Shown piece by piece: positions 8,527-17,389 of a stretch of 64,000 bases of DNA; the stretch's first letter is position 1; every line of letters starts with the position of its first letter. The position numbers and the translations under genes were made by a program. The DNA comes from Candidatus Thiodiazotropha sp. (ex Monitilora ramsayi). Lineage in GTDB: Bacteria > Pseudomonadota > Gammaproteobacteria > Chromatiales > Chromatiaceae. The notes beneath the pieces were generated by a model. The model saw only the letters and a list, made by a program, of their open reading frames with translations, was not told the DNA's origin and ran no database searches. The stretch covers positions 186,001 through 250,000 of the forward strand of contig JAHXIP010000002.1 of assembly GCA_025655575.1 (NCBI GenBank), written 5' to 3'.

Positions 8527-9258
8527 ATGCGCTTGCTCAGGCACTTCGCCGCATCCCTTCTGGATAGTCTCCGTGACCTAACGCCAATTGTTGCTGTCAT
8601 TGGTTTTTTTCAGATCTTCATACTACAGCAACCCATACCCAATTTGGGCGTACTGCTGGTTGGCACGCTACTCGTTGTCCTGGGCCTGAGCCTATTTATC
8701 CAGGGGTTGAATCTCGCACTATTTCCACTAGGTGAAAGTATGGCTTGGGATTTCGCCCGCAAGGGTAGCCTGAATTGGCTGCTGTTGTTTGCTTTTGCAC
8801 TCGGATTCGGTACCACGGTAGCAGAACCCGCTTTAATCAAAATCGCCGAAGAAGCCGCTAAAATCGCAGCAACTGGGGGCATGATTGAAGACAATCAGCA
8901 ATCTCAAGATAGCTATGCTAATGGCCTTCGCTACACTGTGGCCGTCTCGGTGGGGTTCGCCATCGTGCTGGGTGTCCTGCGTATTATCAAGGGGTGGCCG
9001 GTACAATATCTGATCATCAGTGGGTATCTGGGCGTTGTACTCATGACCGCCCTCGCCCCGGAAGAGATCATCGGCATCGCGTACGATTCTGGCGGAGTCA
9101 CCACATCAACCATCACCGTTCCGTTAGTCACCGCACTGGGAGTGGGACTGGCATCGAGTATTAAGGGACGTAACCCCATGACCGATGGTTTCGGGCTGAT
9201 TGCATTCGCCTCCCTCACTCCGATGATCTTTGTCATGGGTTACGGCATCCTGCTATGA
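8527..9258 (+). CDS. umpA: DUF1538-family membrane protein, first subunit of a UmpAB-type cation/proton antiporter
   Basis: Integral membrane protein of 243 residues with about six hydrophobic segments. Two conserved signatures are [11 protein letters not shown] (about residue 97) and [20 protein letters not shown] (about 187), the second followed by [17 protein letters not shown]. As I recall, a DUF1538 pair named UmpAB from Halomonas was shown to act as a two-component Na+(Li+,K+)/H+ antiporter. The frame is open back to a TTG at 8461, but the ATG at 8527 gives an N-terminus that aligns residue by residue with the second subunit. It overlaps the next gene by four bases (ATGA). Family is sure; transport activity is inferred from homology. 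Confidence 0.85.
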   Translation: MRLLRHFAASLLDSLRDLTPIVAVIGFFQIFILQQPIPNLGVLLVGTLLVVLGLSLFIQGLNLALFPLGESMAWDFARKGSLNWLLLFAFALGFGTTVAEPALIKIAEEAAKIAATGGMIEDNQQSQDSYANGLRYTVAVSVGFAIVLGVLRIIKGWPVQYLIISGYLGVVLMTALAPEEIIGIAYDSGGVTTSTITVPLVTALGVGLASSIKGRNPMTDGFGLIAFASLTPMIFVMGYGILL

Positions 9259-10025
9259 ATGATCTGCTGACGCATTTTCTTCAGGTCCTGACCGGCACAT
9301 TGCTCGATGTACTGCCCATTGCCGGTATTCTCTTCGGTTTCCAGTTTTTGGTACTCAGACGGCCGGTGAAAAACCCAAAAGAGGTTTTGATTGGCCTCCT
9401 TATGGTGCTGCTAGGGCTTGTGCTGTTTCTTGAGGGACTGGATCTTGCGCTCTTCCCTCTGGGCAAACTGATGGCTTCCCAGCTCACCTCACCGGAGCTT
9501 CTAGGCATCAGCCCACATATGCAGGAAGTGGAGTGGCATCACTACTTCTGGGTCTATCTGTTTGCTGCCAGTATCGGTTTTTCCACAACCATTGCCGAGC
9601 CATCGTTGATTGCCGTGACGATTAAGGCCAACCAGGTCTCCGGTGGCGCGATCAGCCAGTGGGGGTTGCGTATTGCAGTAGCCATCGGTGTTGCAGTAGG
9701 AATTGCCATCGGCAGTTACCGCATCATCAGTGGCACTCCGCTGCATTGGTACATCATGACCGGCTACGTTGTGGTGATCGTGCAAACCCTATATGCACCC
9801 CGCACCATCATTGCGCTGGCCTACGACTCTGGTGGTGTCACCACATCCACCGTTACCGTGCCCCTGGTCGCCGCTCTCGGCCTGGGGCTCTCGAGTAATA
9901 TCCCCGGTCGCAACCCCTTATTGGACGGCTTTGGCCTGATAGCCTTTGCCAGCCTGTTTCCCATCATGTCCGTCATGGCTTATGCACAATTGAGCGAATG
10001 GCGATCTAATAAGCGTAATCGATGA
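9255..10025 (+). CDS. umpB: DUF1538-family membrane protein, second subunit of a UmpAB-type antiporter
   Basis: Integral membrane protein of 256 residues, paralogous to the preceding gene. It repeats the same signatures: [15 protein letters not shown] (about residue 113) and [20 protein letters not shown] (about 193) with [17 protein letters not shown]. The pair probably forms a heteromeric channel or antiporter, since both halves keep the GGVTTST and AEP motifs. The ATG overlaps the stop of the first subunit, which implies coupled translation in a 1:1 ratio. The C-terminus ends in a short basic tail (EWRSNKRNR), expected on the cytoplasmic side. Confidence 0.85.
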   Translation: MNDLLTHFLQVLTGTLLDVLPIAGILFGFQFLVLRRPVKNPKEVLIGLLMVLLGLVLFLEGLDLALFPLGKLMASQLTSPELLGISPHMQEVEWHHYFWVYLFAASIGFSTTIAEPSLIAVTIKANQVSGGAISQWGLRIAVAIGVAVGIAIGSYRIISGTPLHWYIMTGYVVVIVQTLYAPRTIIALAYDSGGVTTSTVTVPLVAALGLGLSSNIPGRNPLLDGFGLIAFASLFPIMSVMAYAQLSEWRSNKRNR

Positions 10026-10043
10026 CTTTTCGAGGTACAAAAC

Positions 10044-10394
10044 ATGCACTTTAAACTCATCATCGCCCTGGTGGAGGACAGTACCACCGAGAAGGTATTG
10101 GAGGCCGCCCGCGCTGCAGGCGCCACCGGTTCGACAATTATTAACCAAGCCAGGGGTGAAGGCGTACAACAGTCGAAAACCTTTTTCGGACTGACACTGG
10201 AGACCCAGCGTGACGTGCTCATGCTGCTGGTGGAGGAACATCTCTGCCGTACGATACTGGAAGAGATAGCCAAGGCCGGCCATTTTGATGAGCAACCTGG
10301 CAGCGGCATCGCCTTTCAGATCGACATCGAGGATGCGGTAGGCGTCAGTCACCAGATCCAAACACTCTCACAAGTCATTGAGGAGGAGTTATGA
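10044..10394 (+). CDS. PII-like signalling protein (transport-associated)
   Basis: PII/GlnB-fold protein of 116 residues with beta-alpha-beta repeats: FKLIIALVEDSTTEKVLEAA, then RDVLMLLVEEHLCRTILEEI, and the C-terminal FQIDIEDAVGV. The T-loop stretch GEGVQQSKTFFGLTLETQ is short and lacks the uridylylated tyrosine of GlnB/GlnK, so it is not a classical nitrogen-regulator PII. Such variants sit beside transporters and gate them in response to nucleotides or other ligands. GAGGT lies 7 bases before the ATG. Its position after the DUF1538 pair suggests that it regulates that transporter. Confidence 0.85.
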   Translation: MHFKLIIALVEDSTTEKVLEAARAAGATGSTIINQARGEGVQQSKTFFGLTLETQRDVLMLLVEEHLCRTILEEIAKAGHFDEQPGSGIAFQIDIEDAVGVSHQIQTLSQVIEEEL

Positions 10395-10807
10395 GCGAAG
10401 AACAAGTGATTCGGGTCAGGGATGTTATGAAACCCGATTTCGACATGGTCGACGGTATGGATACCGTGGAGACCGCATTGGGAAAAAACATGCTTCATGT
10501 GGAGACAAAATGCCTCATCGTGAAGAAGCGCAATCCGGATGATGAGTTCGGTTTGGTCATGCTGTCAGATATTGCCCGCCAGGTACTGGCAGTCGACCGG
10601 GCGCCTGAAAGGGTCAACATCTATGAAATCATGACCAAACCCGCTTTCACCGTATCGCCGGACATGGACATTCGCTACTGCGCCAGAATTTTCAGCCGTT
10701 TTGACCTTTCACGGGCACCGGTAGTTGAAAATGGCGAGGTAGTAGGGATCGTCAGTTATACCGACATGGTCCTCAAGGGCCTCAAACGCAAGCGGCATAC
10801 AGCTTGA
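10391..10807 (+). CDS. CBS-domain pair protein
   Basis: Protein of 138 residues made only of two CBS motifs, about residues 6-65 (VRDVMKPDFDMVDGMDTVET) and 75-135 (IYEIMTKPAFTVSPDMDIRY followed by FDLSRAPVVENGEVVGIVSY and TDMVLKGL). CBS pairs bind adenine nucleotides and usually act as energy sensors. The start overlaps the PII-like gene by four bases (ATGA) and has a strong GGAGGAG site. Together with the PII-like protein it gives the DUF1538 transporter two candidate nucleotide-sensing subunits. Confidence 0.92.
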   Translation: MSEEQVIRVRDVMKPDFDMVDGMDTVETALGKNMLHVETKCLIVKKRNPDDEFGLVMLSDIARQVLAVDRAPERVNIYEIMTKPAFTVSPDMDIRYCARIFSRFDLSRAPVVENGEVVGIVSYTDMVLKGLKRKRHTA

Positions 10808-10815
10808 CTCAACAG

Positions 10816-11370
10816 ATGGACATCTTGCTAGACGAGGCCGAACTCCACCTGTGCGAAAACAGGGATGACCGTCCTGCCAGCTCACAAATCGACCTATTGG
10901 TGATACATAGCATCAGTCTGCCACCAGGGGAGTTCGGCGGTCCCTGGATCGAGGATCTTTTTATGAATCGCCTCGATCCCGATGCCCACCCCTATTTCCG
11001 GGAGATACACAAGCTGAAGGTATCCTGCCATTTATTGATACGCCGTGATGGTCAACTGATTCAATATGTCCCTCTCAATCAACGCGCCTGGCATGCGGGC
11101 ATCTCAAACTACTGCGGTCGTGAGCAATGCAACGACTTCTCAATCGGCATAGAGCTGGAAGGATCTGACGACTTGCCCTTCACTGATGATCAGTACGCAA
11201 CGCTGGCCCAGACAACGCAAACTATTATCTCTCACTATCCGGCTATCGATAAAAAACGGATTACCAGCCATGCTTCCATAGCCCCCGACCGCAAAACAGA
11301 CCCAGGACCCTTGTTTGACTGGCCTCGATACATTGCCTCCTTGGAAAGCGAGCCACCCAGCGTGGTGTAA
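10816..11370 (+). CDS. ampD: 1,6-anhydro-N-acetylmuramoyl-L-alanine amidase
   Basis: Cytoplasmic zinc amidase of peptidoglycan recycling, which cleaves the lactyl-amide bond of anhydro-muropeptides. The length of 184 residues and the sequence match AmpD closely. The first zinc ligand is in LLVIHSISLPPGEFGGPW; the last two ligands and the catalytic region are in TSHASIAPDRKTDPGP, and NDFSIGIELEGSDDLPFTD is also conserved. The frame is open to a TTG at 10804 that overlaps the CBS stop, but the ATG at 10816 is preferred. Neither has a good ribosome site, so the start is uncertain by four codons. It is followed by ampE. Confidence 0.95.
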   Translation: MDILLDEAELHLCENRDDRPASSQIDLLVIHSISLPPGEFGGPWIEDLFMNRLDPDAHPYFREIHKLKVSCHLLIRRDGQLIQYVPLNQRAWHAGISNYCGREQCNDFSIGIELEGSDDLPFTDDQYATLAQTTQTIISHYPAIDKKRITSHASIAPDRKTDPGPLFDWPRYIASLESEPPSVV

Positions 11371-11466
11371 CGTAAAAGTGCCGGATATCCGCTTCCAACC
11401 TAACTGCAGGCTCGAATCAGTCACGATCGGCTTGAAAGTTTTCACCATTTACCCGACACTTACCCG

Positions 11467-12354
11467 ATGACTCTCATGGTTATTCTTATCTGCCTGATAG
11501 CAGAACGTTTTTTACTCGATCATCAGCACCTGCGGCAAGCGCGTTGGCTGGACCGTTATAGCCAGTGGCTGGCGCAGCAAGATAGTGCTGCGTGGACGCA
11601 TCAGGGAATCATGAGGGTTGTGACGCTTCTGCTTCCCCCTCTGCTGTTAGCCGGGATAGCTCAACAGCTATTCGCAAACACGATGCTTGGTCTACCGGGG
11701 GTGGTATTCGCCGGCCTGGTCCTGCTCTACACATTAGGCCCTGACGACCTCGACAATCGTATCGATGCCTATACCAGGGCTGTCGAAGAAGGTGACGACG
11801 AATCAGTCAAAGAGATCGCACGGGAGATCATCGGTGATGAACCGCCGACCAGCGAACCCGCACTTTCCCAGGCCGTGGCTGAGGGCACACTTTTTCAGGC
11901 CAACCAGAGAATCTTTGCGGTACTTTTCTGGTTTTTGCTGCTTGGCCCCATGGGCGCTTTGCTCTACCGCTTATCCACTCGATTACCACAGTTGGAATAT
12001 GCCAACCGCGACTTGGATTTCTACCTCAACGCAAAACAACTGGTATTCATTATGGACTGGCTGCCCGCCAGGGTAACCGCGGTCTGTTATGCCATCGCTG
12101 GCAGCTTTGAGGATGCGCTCTACGGCTGGAGAAGCTTCCAGGGCCGCCGCTTTGATGAATTCAGTGACAGCAACAGTGGCACGCTCATCTGTACTGGCGG
12201 GGGAGCTATGCGGCTCACCACCCTGCTAGACGAATCGAATGAAGACCAGCAGGACTACAGTCACTTGCCGCAATCCGCCATGGCCCTCATATGGCGATCT
12301 CTGGTGGTATTGTTGGTCATCATCGCCGTGCTTACCTTCATGGGACTATTCTAG
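11467..12354 (+). CDS. ampE: AmpE, membrane protein of the beta-lactamase regulatory signalling pair
   Basis: Inner-membrane protein of 295 residues with about four transmembrane segments: residues 1-12, 45-82, about 155-170 and 275-295. The N-terminal MTLMVILICLIAERFLLDH, the segment VLLYTLGPDDLDNRIDAYTR and NRDLDFYLNAKQLVFIMDWL match AmpE. It lies 96 bases after ampD, the classical ampDE arrangement. In enterobacteria it is proposed to act in signalling of cell-wall turnover; its biochemical role is not settled. No clear ribosome site precedes the ATG. Confidence 0.92.
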   Translation: MTLMVILICLIAERFLLDHQHLRQARWLDRYSQWLAQQDSAAWTHQGIMRVVTLLLPPLLLAGIAQQLFANTMLGLPGVVFAGLVLLYTLGPDDLDNRIDAYTRAVEEGDDESVKEIAREIIGDEPPTSEPALSQAVAEGTLFQANQRIFAVLFWFLLLGPMGALLYRLSTRLPQLEYANRDLDFYLNAKQLVFIMDWLPARVTAVCYAIAGSFEDALYGWRSFQGRRFDEFSDSNSGTLICTGGGAMRLTTLLDESNEDQQDYSHLPQSAMALIWRSLVVLLVIIAVLTFMGLF

Positions 12355-12577
12355 GACCTGAAATAATAGTGGCGATTCATCAAAACCAATAGATACTGAA
12401 ACCCTACCCACCCATATCTTTTTTCGGGCATAAGTGACTTTCAGGCAAATAATGAGACAAGCATCACAGTTTTAAGGGGATTTTATTGCCCAGAATAGCC
12501 TGTATATTGATTAATAACACTTGATAACAAGCTGACCCTGGAATGGACGCCTTCATGATGCAATGAGGAAACGAACC

Positions 12578-12661
12578 ATGATCTGGCTACTTCTACTACC
12601 TGCAGTTGCAGGCATCATTCTCTCATTAATCGTCACTGAGAGATTCAAGATCCACTATTAG
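12578..12661 (+). CDS. putative single-span membrane microprotein, 27 residues
   Basis: Reading from ATG at 12578 gives MIWLLLLPAVAGIILSLIVT followed by ERFKIHY and a TAG stop. A GAGGAA ribosome site lies seven bases before the ATG, about as good as those of neighbouring real genes. The product would be one hydrophobic helix (residues 2-19) with a charged, basic C-terminal tail, the form of small regulatory subunits of membrane complexes. It sits alone between ampE and the convergent TrmH-family gene. I do not recognise the family. The strong ribosome site and sharp helix/tail boundary support it; homology was not tested. Confidence 0.5.
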   Translation: MIWLLLLPAVAGIILSLIVTERFKIHY

Positions 12662-12727
12662 CCGCGTTTTAAGCCAGATAGGCCCGCATGGGTGAGGAAG
12701 TACCTGATGTAATTTCAGGTTGGAGCC

Positions 12728-13285
12728 TCACACCCCATCTACCACCTGCCTGACGTATTCATACATCACCACTGAAGCAGCCACTGAGACGTTCAGACTC
12801 TCTATCTGACCAAATTGCGGAATCGAGAGACATCCGATCCCAGGATAATCCTCCGGCTGAAAGCTGTGTCCCCATTCCTCATGCCCCAAAACAAAGGCCG
12901 ACTTTATAGGTAACGGTGTTGTTGTCAGCACGTGCTCACATTCCGCGTTCAGCATAAAAACCTCGTATCCCCTCTCCACCAAATCGGCATAGCTTTCAGC
13001 GAAAGATTTGAAGAATCGTGCAGGGACTTTTTTGAACCCACCTTTTCCAGCGGCAGGATCAAATGGGCCGATGTCAATCAGATGAACTTCGTGGGCTCCA
13101 AACACCTCTGCACTGCGAAATATCTTTGCAACATTGAACCCAGCCTTCATATGATCAAGAACAACAATGAATTCATGACAGCCCGGTTTGGCCAGCAGAT
13201 TTCTTTGCCGCTGCTTGGTATATCGAAGTAGTGCCTGATCCCTGGCTTCACGGCGTTCACGTTTACTTTTTCTCTGTCTGAGCAT
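12728..13285 (-). CDS. TrmH/SpoU-family RNA 2'-O-methyltransferase
   Basis: SPOUT-class protein of 185 residues that would transfer a methyl group from SAM to a ribose hydroxyl of tRNA or rRNA. The basic N-terminal tail (MLRQRKSKRERREARDQALL) could bind RNA. The three SpoU motifs are present: motif 1 around NVAKIFRSAEVFGAHEVHLI, motif 2 SAFVLGHEEWGHSF, and motif 3 LSIPQFGQIESLNVSVAASV, which forms the trefoil knot. The target base cannot be told from sequence. It is transcribed alone, convergent with the microprotein. Confidence 0.9.
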   Translation of the reverse strand: MLRQRKSKRERREARDQALLRYTKQRQRNLLAKPGCHEFIVVLDHMKAGFNVAKIFRSAEVFGAHEVHLIDIGPFDPAAGKGGFKKVPARFFKSFAESYADLVERGYEVFMLNAECEHVLTTTPLPIKSAFVLGHEEWGHSFQPEDYPGIGCLSIPQFGQIESLNVSVAASVVMYEYVRQVVDGV

Positions 13286-13406
13286 TTACGGATTTCAATC
13301 ACAAAGAAGAGGGAATGATTGACTCATTACTATGAACGCTTACTAAGTCTGGGTGGTTTTCGTGCACGGGAGCCATTATTCTCCCCAAGTAAAGAAGGAT
13401 AGTAAC

Positions 13407-14069
13407 ATGCAAGCTAACACAGTAACCCGTGTACTGGTCTGGAGCCGCTGGCTAAGACTCTCTCACTGGCTGCTTACCTTATGTGCAATAGGCCTGATAG
13501 CCACCGGCTGGCTGATGAGCATAGATAGCGGGCTATCACCCCTCGTCAGCGACCTTCACTACTTACTCGGTGGACTATTGCTACCAGCCCTGCTGCTCCG
13601 TCTTTACCTGCTTTTTTTTGGTAAAGGAACGGACCTGCTTTCAGATTGTGAACCGAACGTGCATCGACTTTTACAGAGCTGGCAGGTGATTCGCTTCTAC
13701 CTCACACTTGGAAAAGCGCCATTACCCAAATGGTACAGCCACAATCCTTTGTGGGGCCCAATCTACTTGATACTATTTTTTGTTCTGGTTTTAGTCGCAA
13801 GCAGTGGTCTGTTACTGCTAAATGATGTAATCGTATTTGGCGGCATCAGCATGCTAGATCTACATCAAGTAAGTTACATATTTATCCTGACATTCTCCAT
13901 ACTGCATATTCCCGCAGTATTCGTACACGACCTTTCCGGCAAAGGCGGTGACATTTCTGGCATGGTCAATGGATACCGGCATTTTGAACTGACTGATGTT
14001 GAACAGCATAACAAAACGACGGAACAATCCGTCTCGCTCAACAGCCTAACTAAAACACTAAAAAAATAG
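13407..14069 (+). CDS. cytochrome b561-type di-haem membrane protein (thiosulfate reductase / Ni-Fe hydrogenase cytochrome b family)
   Basis: Four-helix membrane protein of 220 residues: TM1 about 15-37 with His20 in RLSHWLL, TM2 about 50-72 with LHYLLGG, TM3 about 115-138, TM4 about 150-172 with DLHQVSY and ILHIPAVFVHD. The paired histidines are the expected axial ligands of two b haems; the family passes electrons between quinones and periplasmic partners. The frame is open to a GTG at 13353, but the ATG at 13407 has AAGGA at a suitable spacing and precedes the first helix. No redox partner gene is adjacent, so the electron route is unknown. Confidence 0.85.
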   Translation: MQANTVTRVLVWSRWLRLSHWLLTLCAIGLIATGWLMSIDSGLSPLVSDLHYLLGGLLLPALLLRLYLLFFGKGTDLLSDCEPNVHRLLQSWQVIRFYLTLGKAPLPKWYSHNPLWGPIYLILFFVLVLVASSGLLLLNDVIVFGGISMLDLHQVSYIFILTFSILHIPAVFVHDLSGKGGDISGMVNGYRHFELTDVEQHNKTTEQSVSLNSLTKTLKK

Positions 14070-14179
14070 TGATCATTGGTCAGTGATTTAAGCAACCCCT
14101 GTCCATTATGTAGTCTAGTTAAATTATTTTGAGCCACCTATTAGGTAACAAGTAAAGCTGACTGCTTTTTTTATGCACA

Positions 14180-14210
14180 AAAAAACCGGACCCTAAGGCC
14201 CGGTTTTTAC
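14180..14210 (-). terminator. rho-independent terminator of the alpha operon (after rplQ)
   Basis: In the minus-strand transcript an 11-bp stem (AAAACCGGGCC with GGUCCGGUUUU, one G-U pair) closes a UUAG tetraloop and runs straight into a U-tract. On the plus strand the same position is an A-C mismatch, so the hairpin is best for the ribosomal operon, although it could partly serve the convergent cytochrome gene. Confidence 0.9.
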
Positions 14211-14238
14211 TCAACAAGAGTGGATACGATGAAAGAAG

Positions 14239-14643
14239 TTATTCTTCGCTTTCAGCCTCTTCACTCTCATCAGCAACGTCCTCGATGGGTCGATCAACCA
14301 ATTCGACATATGCCATAGGTGCCTGGTCACCAGGACGATAGCCGCATTTAAGGATGCGGAGATAGCCGCCCTGACGGGACTTATACCTGGGGCCTAGCTC
14401 AGAAAAGAGTTTTCCAACCGCTGCTTTGTCGCGCAAGCGTGAGAATGCCAAGCGGCGTTTTGCAACACTGTCATTTTTTGACAGGGTGATAAGCGGCTCA
14501 GCTACCCGGCGCAGTTCTTTTGCCTTGGGCACGGTGGTCTTGATCAACTCATGTTTGATCAAAGATACCGCCATATTCTTAAACATGGCGCTGCGGTGAC
14601 TGCTGTTACGGTTTAACTGCCGTCCTGATTTGCGATGACGCAT
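14239..14643 (-). CDS. rplQ: 50S ribosomal protein L17
   Basis: Large-subunit protein near the peptide exit tunnel. The N-terminus [20 protein letters not shown] followed by [20 protein letters not shown] is diagnostic. At 134 residues it is a little longer than the E. coli protein because of an acidic tail ([14 protein letters not shown]), which is unusual for a ribosomal protein. Last gene of the alpha operon, followed by the terminator. Confidence 0.98.
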   Translation of the reverse strand: MRHRKSGRQLNRNSSHRSAMFKNMAVSLIKHELIKTTVPKAKELRRVAEPLITLSKNDSVAKRRLAFSRLRDKAAVGKLFSELGPRYKSRQGGYLRILKCGYRPGDQAPMAYVELVDRPIEDVADESEEAESEE

Positions 14644-14689
14644 GGGTCGACTTTCCTAAATTCAAAGTGTGTTTAGTATCCAGAGACAA

Positions 14690-15688
14690 CTAGTGCGCTA
14701 GTTGCTCTTCAATGTTCTCAGGCGGCCAGCGCTCTAGACGCATGCCGAGTGAAAGCCCTCGACGGGCCAACACGTCCTTGATCTCTGTGAGTGACTTCTT
14801 ACCCAGATTAGGGGTTTTCAGCAACTCGACTTCGGTGCGCTGAATCAGGTCACCGATCAAGAAAATATTTTCTGCTTTGAGGCAGTTGGCTGAACGCACA
14901 GTCAACTCGAGATCGTCGACAGGCCTCAGCAATATCGGGTCGATTGCTGGTTCTTCTGGCTCTGCCACAGACTCTGCGGCTTCCGCCTCAAGATCAACAA
15001 AAACCGAGAGCTGATCACGAAGAATATTTGCTGACCTTCTGATCGCCTCTTCTGGATCAATGGTACCGTTGGTCTCAAGCTCGATGACCAGCCGATCCAG
15101 ATCCGTATTCTGCTCCACACGTGCCGACTCAACAGCATAGGCCACGTTGCGTACAGGACTGAAAGATGCATCAACTTGCAACATACCGATAGGGCGGTCA
15201 TCACCGGCTGAACTCTGACGTACGGCGGCAGGCTGATAGCCACGCCCACGTCTCACATTCAACGTCATGTTAATCTCACCTGACTTCGTCAAGGTCGCAA
15301 TAACATGATCAGGATTGGCAATCTCAACATCGTGGTCGATGGTGATATCACTTGCCAGCACCTGCCCAGGTCCTTTTTTCTGTAATCTTAGAGTCGCCTC
15401 GTCACGCGTATGCATGACGATCGCAACCTGTTTAAGATTCAGCAGCACATCGAGTACGTCTTCCTGAACACCCTCCATCGTGGTGTACTCATGAAGCACA
15501 TCAGCAATCTCCACTTCAGTGATTGCACTACCCGGCATCGATGAGAGCAGAATGCGTCTCAAGGCATTACCCAAGGTATGTCCAAACCCTCTCTCAAGCG
15601 GTTCCAGCGTCACCTTTGCACGAGTGCCTGTGATCTGCTGAACATTCACGATGCGAGGTTTGAGAAACTCCGTAACGCTTTCGGTCAT
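14690..15688 (-). CDS. rpoA: DNA-directed RNA polymerase subunit alpha
   Basis: Alpha subunit, which dimerises to scaffold RNA polymerase assembly and contacts UP elements and activators. Its 332 residues comprise the N-terminal domain (about 1-235, with [20 protein letters not shown] and [13 protein letters not shown]), a flexible linker rich in E and A, and the C-terminal helix-hairpin-helix domain ([20 protein letters not shown] and [20 protein letters not shown]). It lies between rpsD and rplQ, as usual. Confidence 0.99.
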   Translation of the reverse strand: MTESVTEFLKPRIVNVQQITGTRAKVTLEPLERGFGHTLGNALRRILLSSMPGSAITEVEIADVLHEYTTMEGVQEDVLDVLLNLKQVAIVMHTRDEATLRLQKKGPGQVLASDITIDHDVEIANPDHVIATLTKSGEINMTLNVRRGRGYQPAAVRQSSAGDDRPIGMLQVDASFSPVRNVAYAVESARVEQNTDLDRLVIELETNGTIDPEEAIRRSANILRDQLSVFVDLEAEAAESVAEPEEPAIDPILLRPVDDLELTVRSANCLKAENIFLIGDLIQRTEVELLKTPNLGKKSLTEIKDVLARRGLSLGMRLERWPPENIEEQLAH

Positions 15689-15712
15689 GTATTTTCCTCT
15701 CGTCAGTGTCTA

Positions 15713-16333
15713 CTACTTGGAGTAGAGCTCGACGACCAGCTGTTCGTTGATTTCTGCGGAAAGATCTGAACGATCAGGTACGCGTTTCAGCTTACCTTTC
15801 ATCGATTTGGGATCCACCTCAACCCAGTCGACAAAACCATATTGGCCTTGTAACTCGAGTGCTCCCTGAATCCTCAGCTGTTTTTTCGCTTTTTCGCGTA
15901 TAGAAACTTCGTCCTCTGCCTTTACATTAAAGGAGGGTATATTGACGATTTTTCCATTCACTTCGATGGCTTTGTGGCTTACCAACTGACGCGCTTCTGC
16001 GCGCGTTGAACCAAAGCCCATGCGATATACGATATTATCGAGTCGCATTTCAAGTAGTTGCAGCAGGTTTTCACCCGTAGCACCTTTACCCTGAGCAGCG
16101 GCCTTATAATAATTCCGGAATTGCTTTTCCATCACACCATAGATACGGCGCACTTTCTGCTTCTCACGCAGCTGTAATCCGTAATCAGAGACACGGCGTC
16201 GGCGATCACCCGCCTGACCCGGTACCTTCTCCATATTACACTTGGAATCGAGTGACCTAACGCGGCTCTTGAGAAAAAGGTCCGTGCCTTCTCTCCGGCT
16301 CAGTTTGCATTTTGGTCCGATATACCTAGCCAT
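15713..16333 (-). CDS. rpsD: 30S ribosomal protein S4
   Basis: Primary 16S rRNA-binding protein of 206 residues and, in E. coli, the translational repressor of the alpha operon. The N-terminus [20 protein letters not shown] and the S4 domain ([20 protein letters not shown] with [17 protein letters not shown]) are clear. The zinc-binding cysteines of the zinc form are absent, as in other gammaproteobacteria. Confidence 0.99.
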   Translation of the reverse strand: MARYIGPKCKLSRREGTDLFLKSRVRSLDSKCNMEKVPGQAGDRRRRVSDYGLQLREKQKVRRIYGVMEKQFRNYYKAAAQGKGATGENLLQLLEMRLDNIVYRMGFGSTRAEARQLVSHKAIEVNGKIVNIPSFNVKAEDEVSIREKAKKQLRIQGALELQGQYGFVDWVEVDPKSMKGKLKRVPDRSDLSAEINEQLVVELYSK

Positions 16334-16349
16334 GATTTAACTCCAGAAA

Positions 16350-16739
16350 TTAGACGCGGCGCTTTTTGGGCGGACGACAGCCATTATGTGGGATCGGCGT
16401 AACATCTGAGATGCTGGTGATTTTAAAGCCAGCATTGTTAAGCGCACGTACGGCAGATTCACGTCCAGGACCAGGGCCTTTTACGTTGACGTCCAGATTT
16501 TTTACGCCGTATTCCTTAACCATCTGACCTACACGGTCTGCAGCTACCTGCGCCGCAAAAGGCGTACTCTTACGTGATCCGCGAAATCCTGAACCACCAG
16601 AGGTCGCCCATGCAAGTGCATTGCCTTGGCGGTCACTGATAGTGATGATTGTGTTGTTGAAGGAGGCATGAATGTGCGCAACACCATCGGTTACGCTCTT
16701 TTTTACCTTCTTCTTGGCACGGCTACTGGGTTTTGCCAT
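16350..16739 (-). CDS. rpsK: 30S ribosomal protein S11
   Basis: Platform protein of the small subunit that contacts mRNA near the E site. Its 129 residues include [40 protein letters not shown] and the closing [18 protein letters not shown], all diagnostic. It lies between rpsM and rpsD with normal short spacers. Confidence 0.99.
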   Translation of the reverse strand: MAKPSSRAKKKVKKSVTDGVAHIHASFNNTIITISDRQGNALAWATSGGSGFRGSRKSTPFAAQVAADRVGQMVKEYGVKNLDVNVKGPGPGRESAVRALNNAGFKITSISDVTPIPHNGCRPPKKRRV

Positions 16740-16775
16740 CTTCTGTACCTACAGATTCGAAAATTATATGTTCAA

Positions 16776-17132
16776 TCAACGCTTGATCGGGCGACGTGGT
16801 CCCTTACGGGTGCGTGCATTCGTGCGCGTACGTTGGCCACGAAGCGGAAGACCACGACGATGCCGGATGCCACGATTGCAACCAAGATCCATCAAGCGCT
16901 TGATATTCATGGAGATCTCACGACGCAGATCACCTTCCAGCGTGTAGCGAGCGACGATCGATCGAATTGATTCGATCTGGTCTTCACTCAACTCCTGTAT
17001 TTTGACCTGCGGTTCGATACCTGCCTCTTTACAGATATCGTTGGCACGTGTGCGGCCGATTCCGTAAATTGAAGTCAAAGCGATGACAGCATGTTTACGG
17101 TCCGGAATGTTGACCCCTGCAATTCGAGCCAT
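16776..17132 (-). CDS. rpsM: 30S ribosomal protein S13
   Basis: Small-subunit head protein that contacts the P-site tRNA and 50S bridge B1. Its 118 residues start [20 protein letters not shown] with [10 protein letters not shown] and end [20 protein letters not shown] plus a basic tail. First gene of the alpha group, 107 bases after rpmJ. Confidence 0.99.
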   Translation of the reverse strand: MARIAGVNIPDRKHAVIALTSIYGIGRTRANDICKEAGIEPQVKIQELSEDQIESIRSIVARYTLEGDLRREISMNIKRLMDLGCNRGIRHRRGLPLRGQRTRTNARTRKGPRRPIKR

Positions 17133-17239
17133 TTTCTTGTCTCCTGAACAACCCTAGCGTCATCCCACCGAAGGGAAACGCGCAATATTACTCTACGCAG
17201 CGTCCTCTATCAAGACGCGGCGATTAAAATTTTCGACAC
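17133..17239 (-). promoter_or_regulatory. rpmJ-rpsM spacer, likely alpha-operon leader (S4 target)
   Basis: In E. coli the leader before rpsM folds into a pseudoknot bound by S4 for feedback control. This 107-base spacer is the longest in the spc/alpha stretch and ends with CAGGAGA before the rpsM ATG, so it is the natural place for that element. I did not fold it, so the pseudoknot itself is not shown. Confidence 0.4.
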
Positions 17240-17353
17240 TCAGCCCTGGCGCTGCTTATGACGGCCTTCTTTGCAAATCACACGAACGACGCCGTTACGA
17301 CGTACGATCTTGCAATTGCGGCAGATCTTTTTTACTGATGCACGCACTTTCAT
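17240..17353 (-). CDS. rpmJ: 50S ribosomal protein L36
   Basis: Very small (37 residues) large-subunit protein. From ATG at 17353 the frame begins [20 protein letters not shown] and ends RQG before a TGA at 17240. It is the zinc-ribbon form: Cys11, Cys14, Cys27 and His32 are all present. It sits between secY and rpsM, the standard place. Confidence 0.98.
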   Translation of the reverse strand: MKVRASVKKICRNCKIVRRNGVVRVICKEGRHKQRQG

Positions 17354-17389
17354 GAAATCAACTCCAGTCGTTGTCTTAATCAGGCTTGC

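Noticed and set aside
12480..12515. Possible promoter for the 27-codon microprotein (TATATT near 12510)
   Set aside because: The -10 is acceptable, but no -35 lies at a proper distance, so it was not listed.
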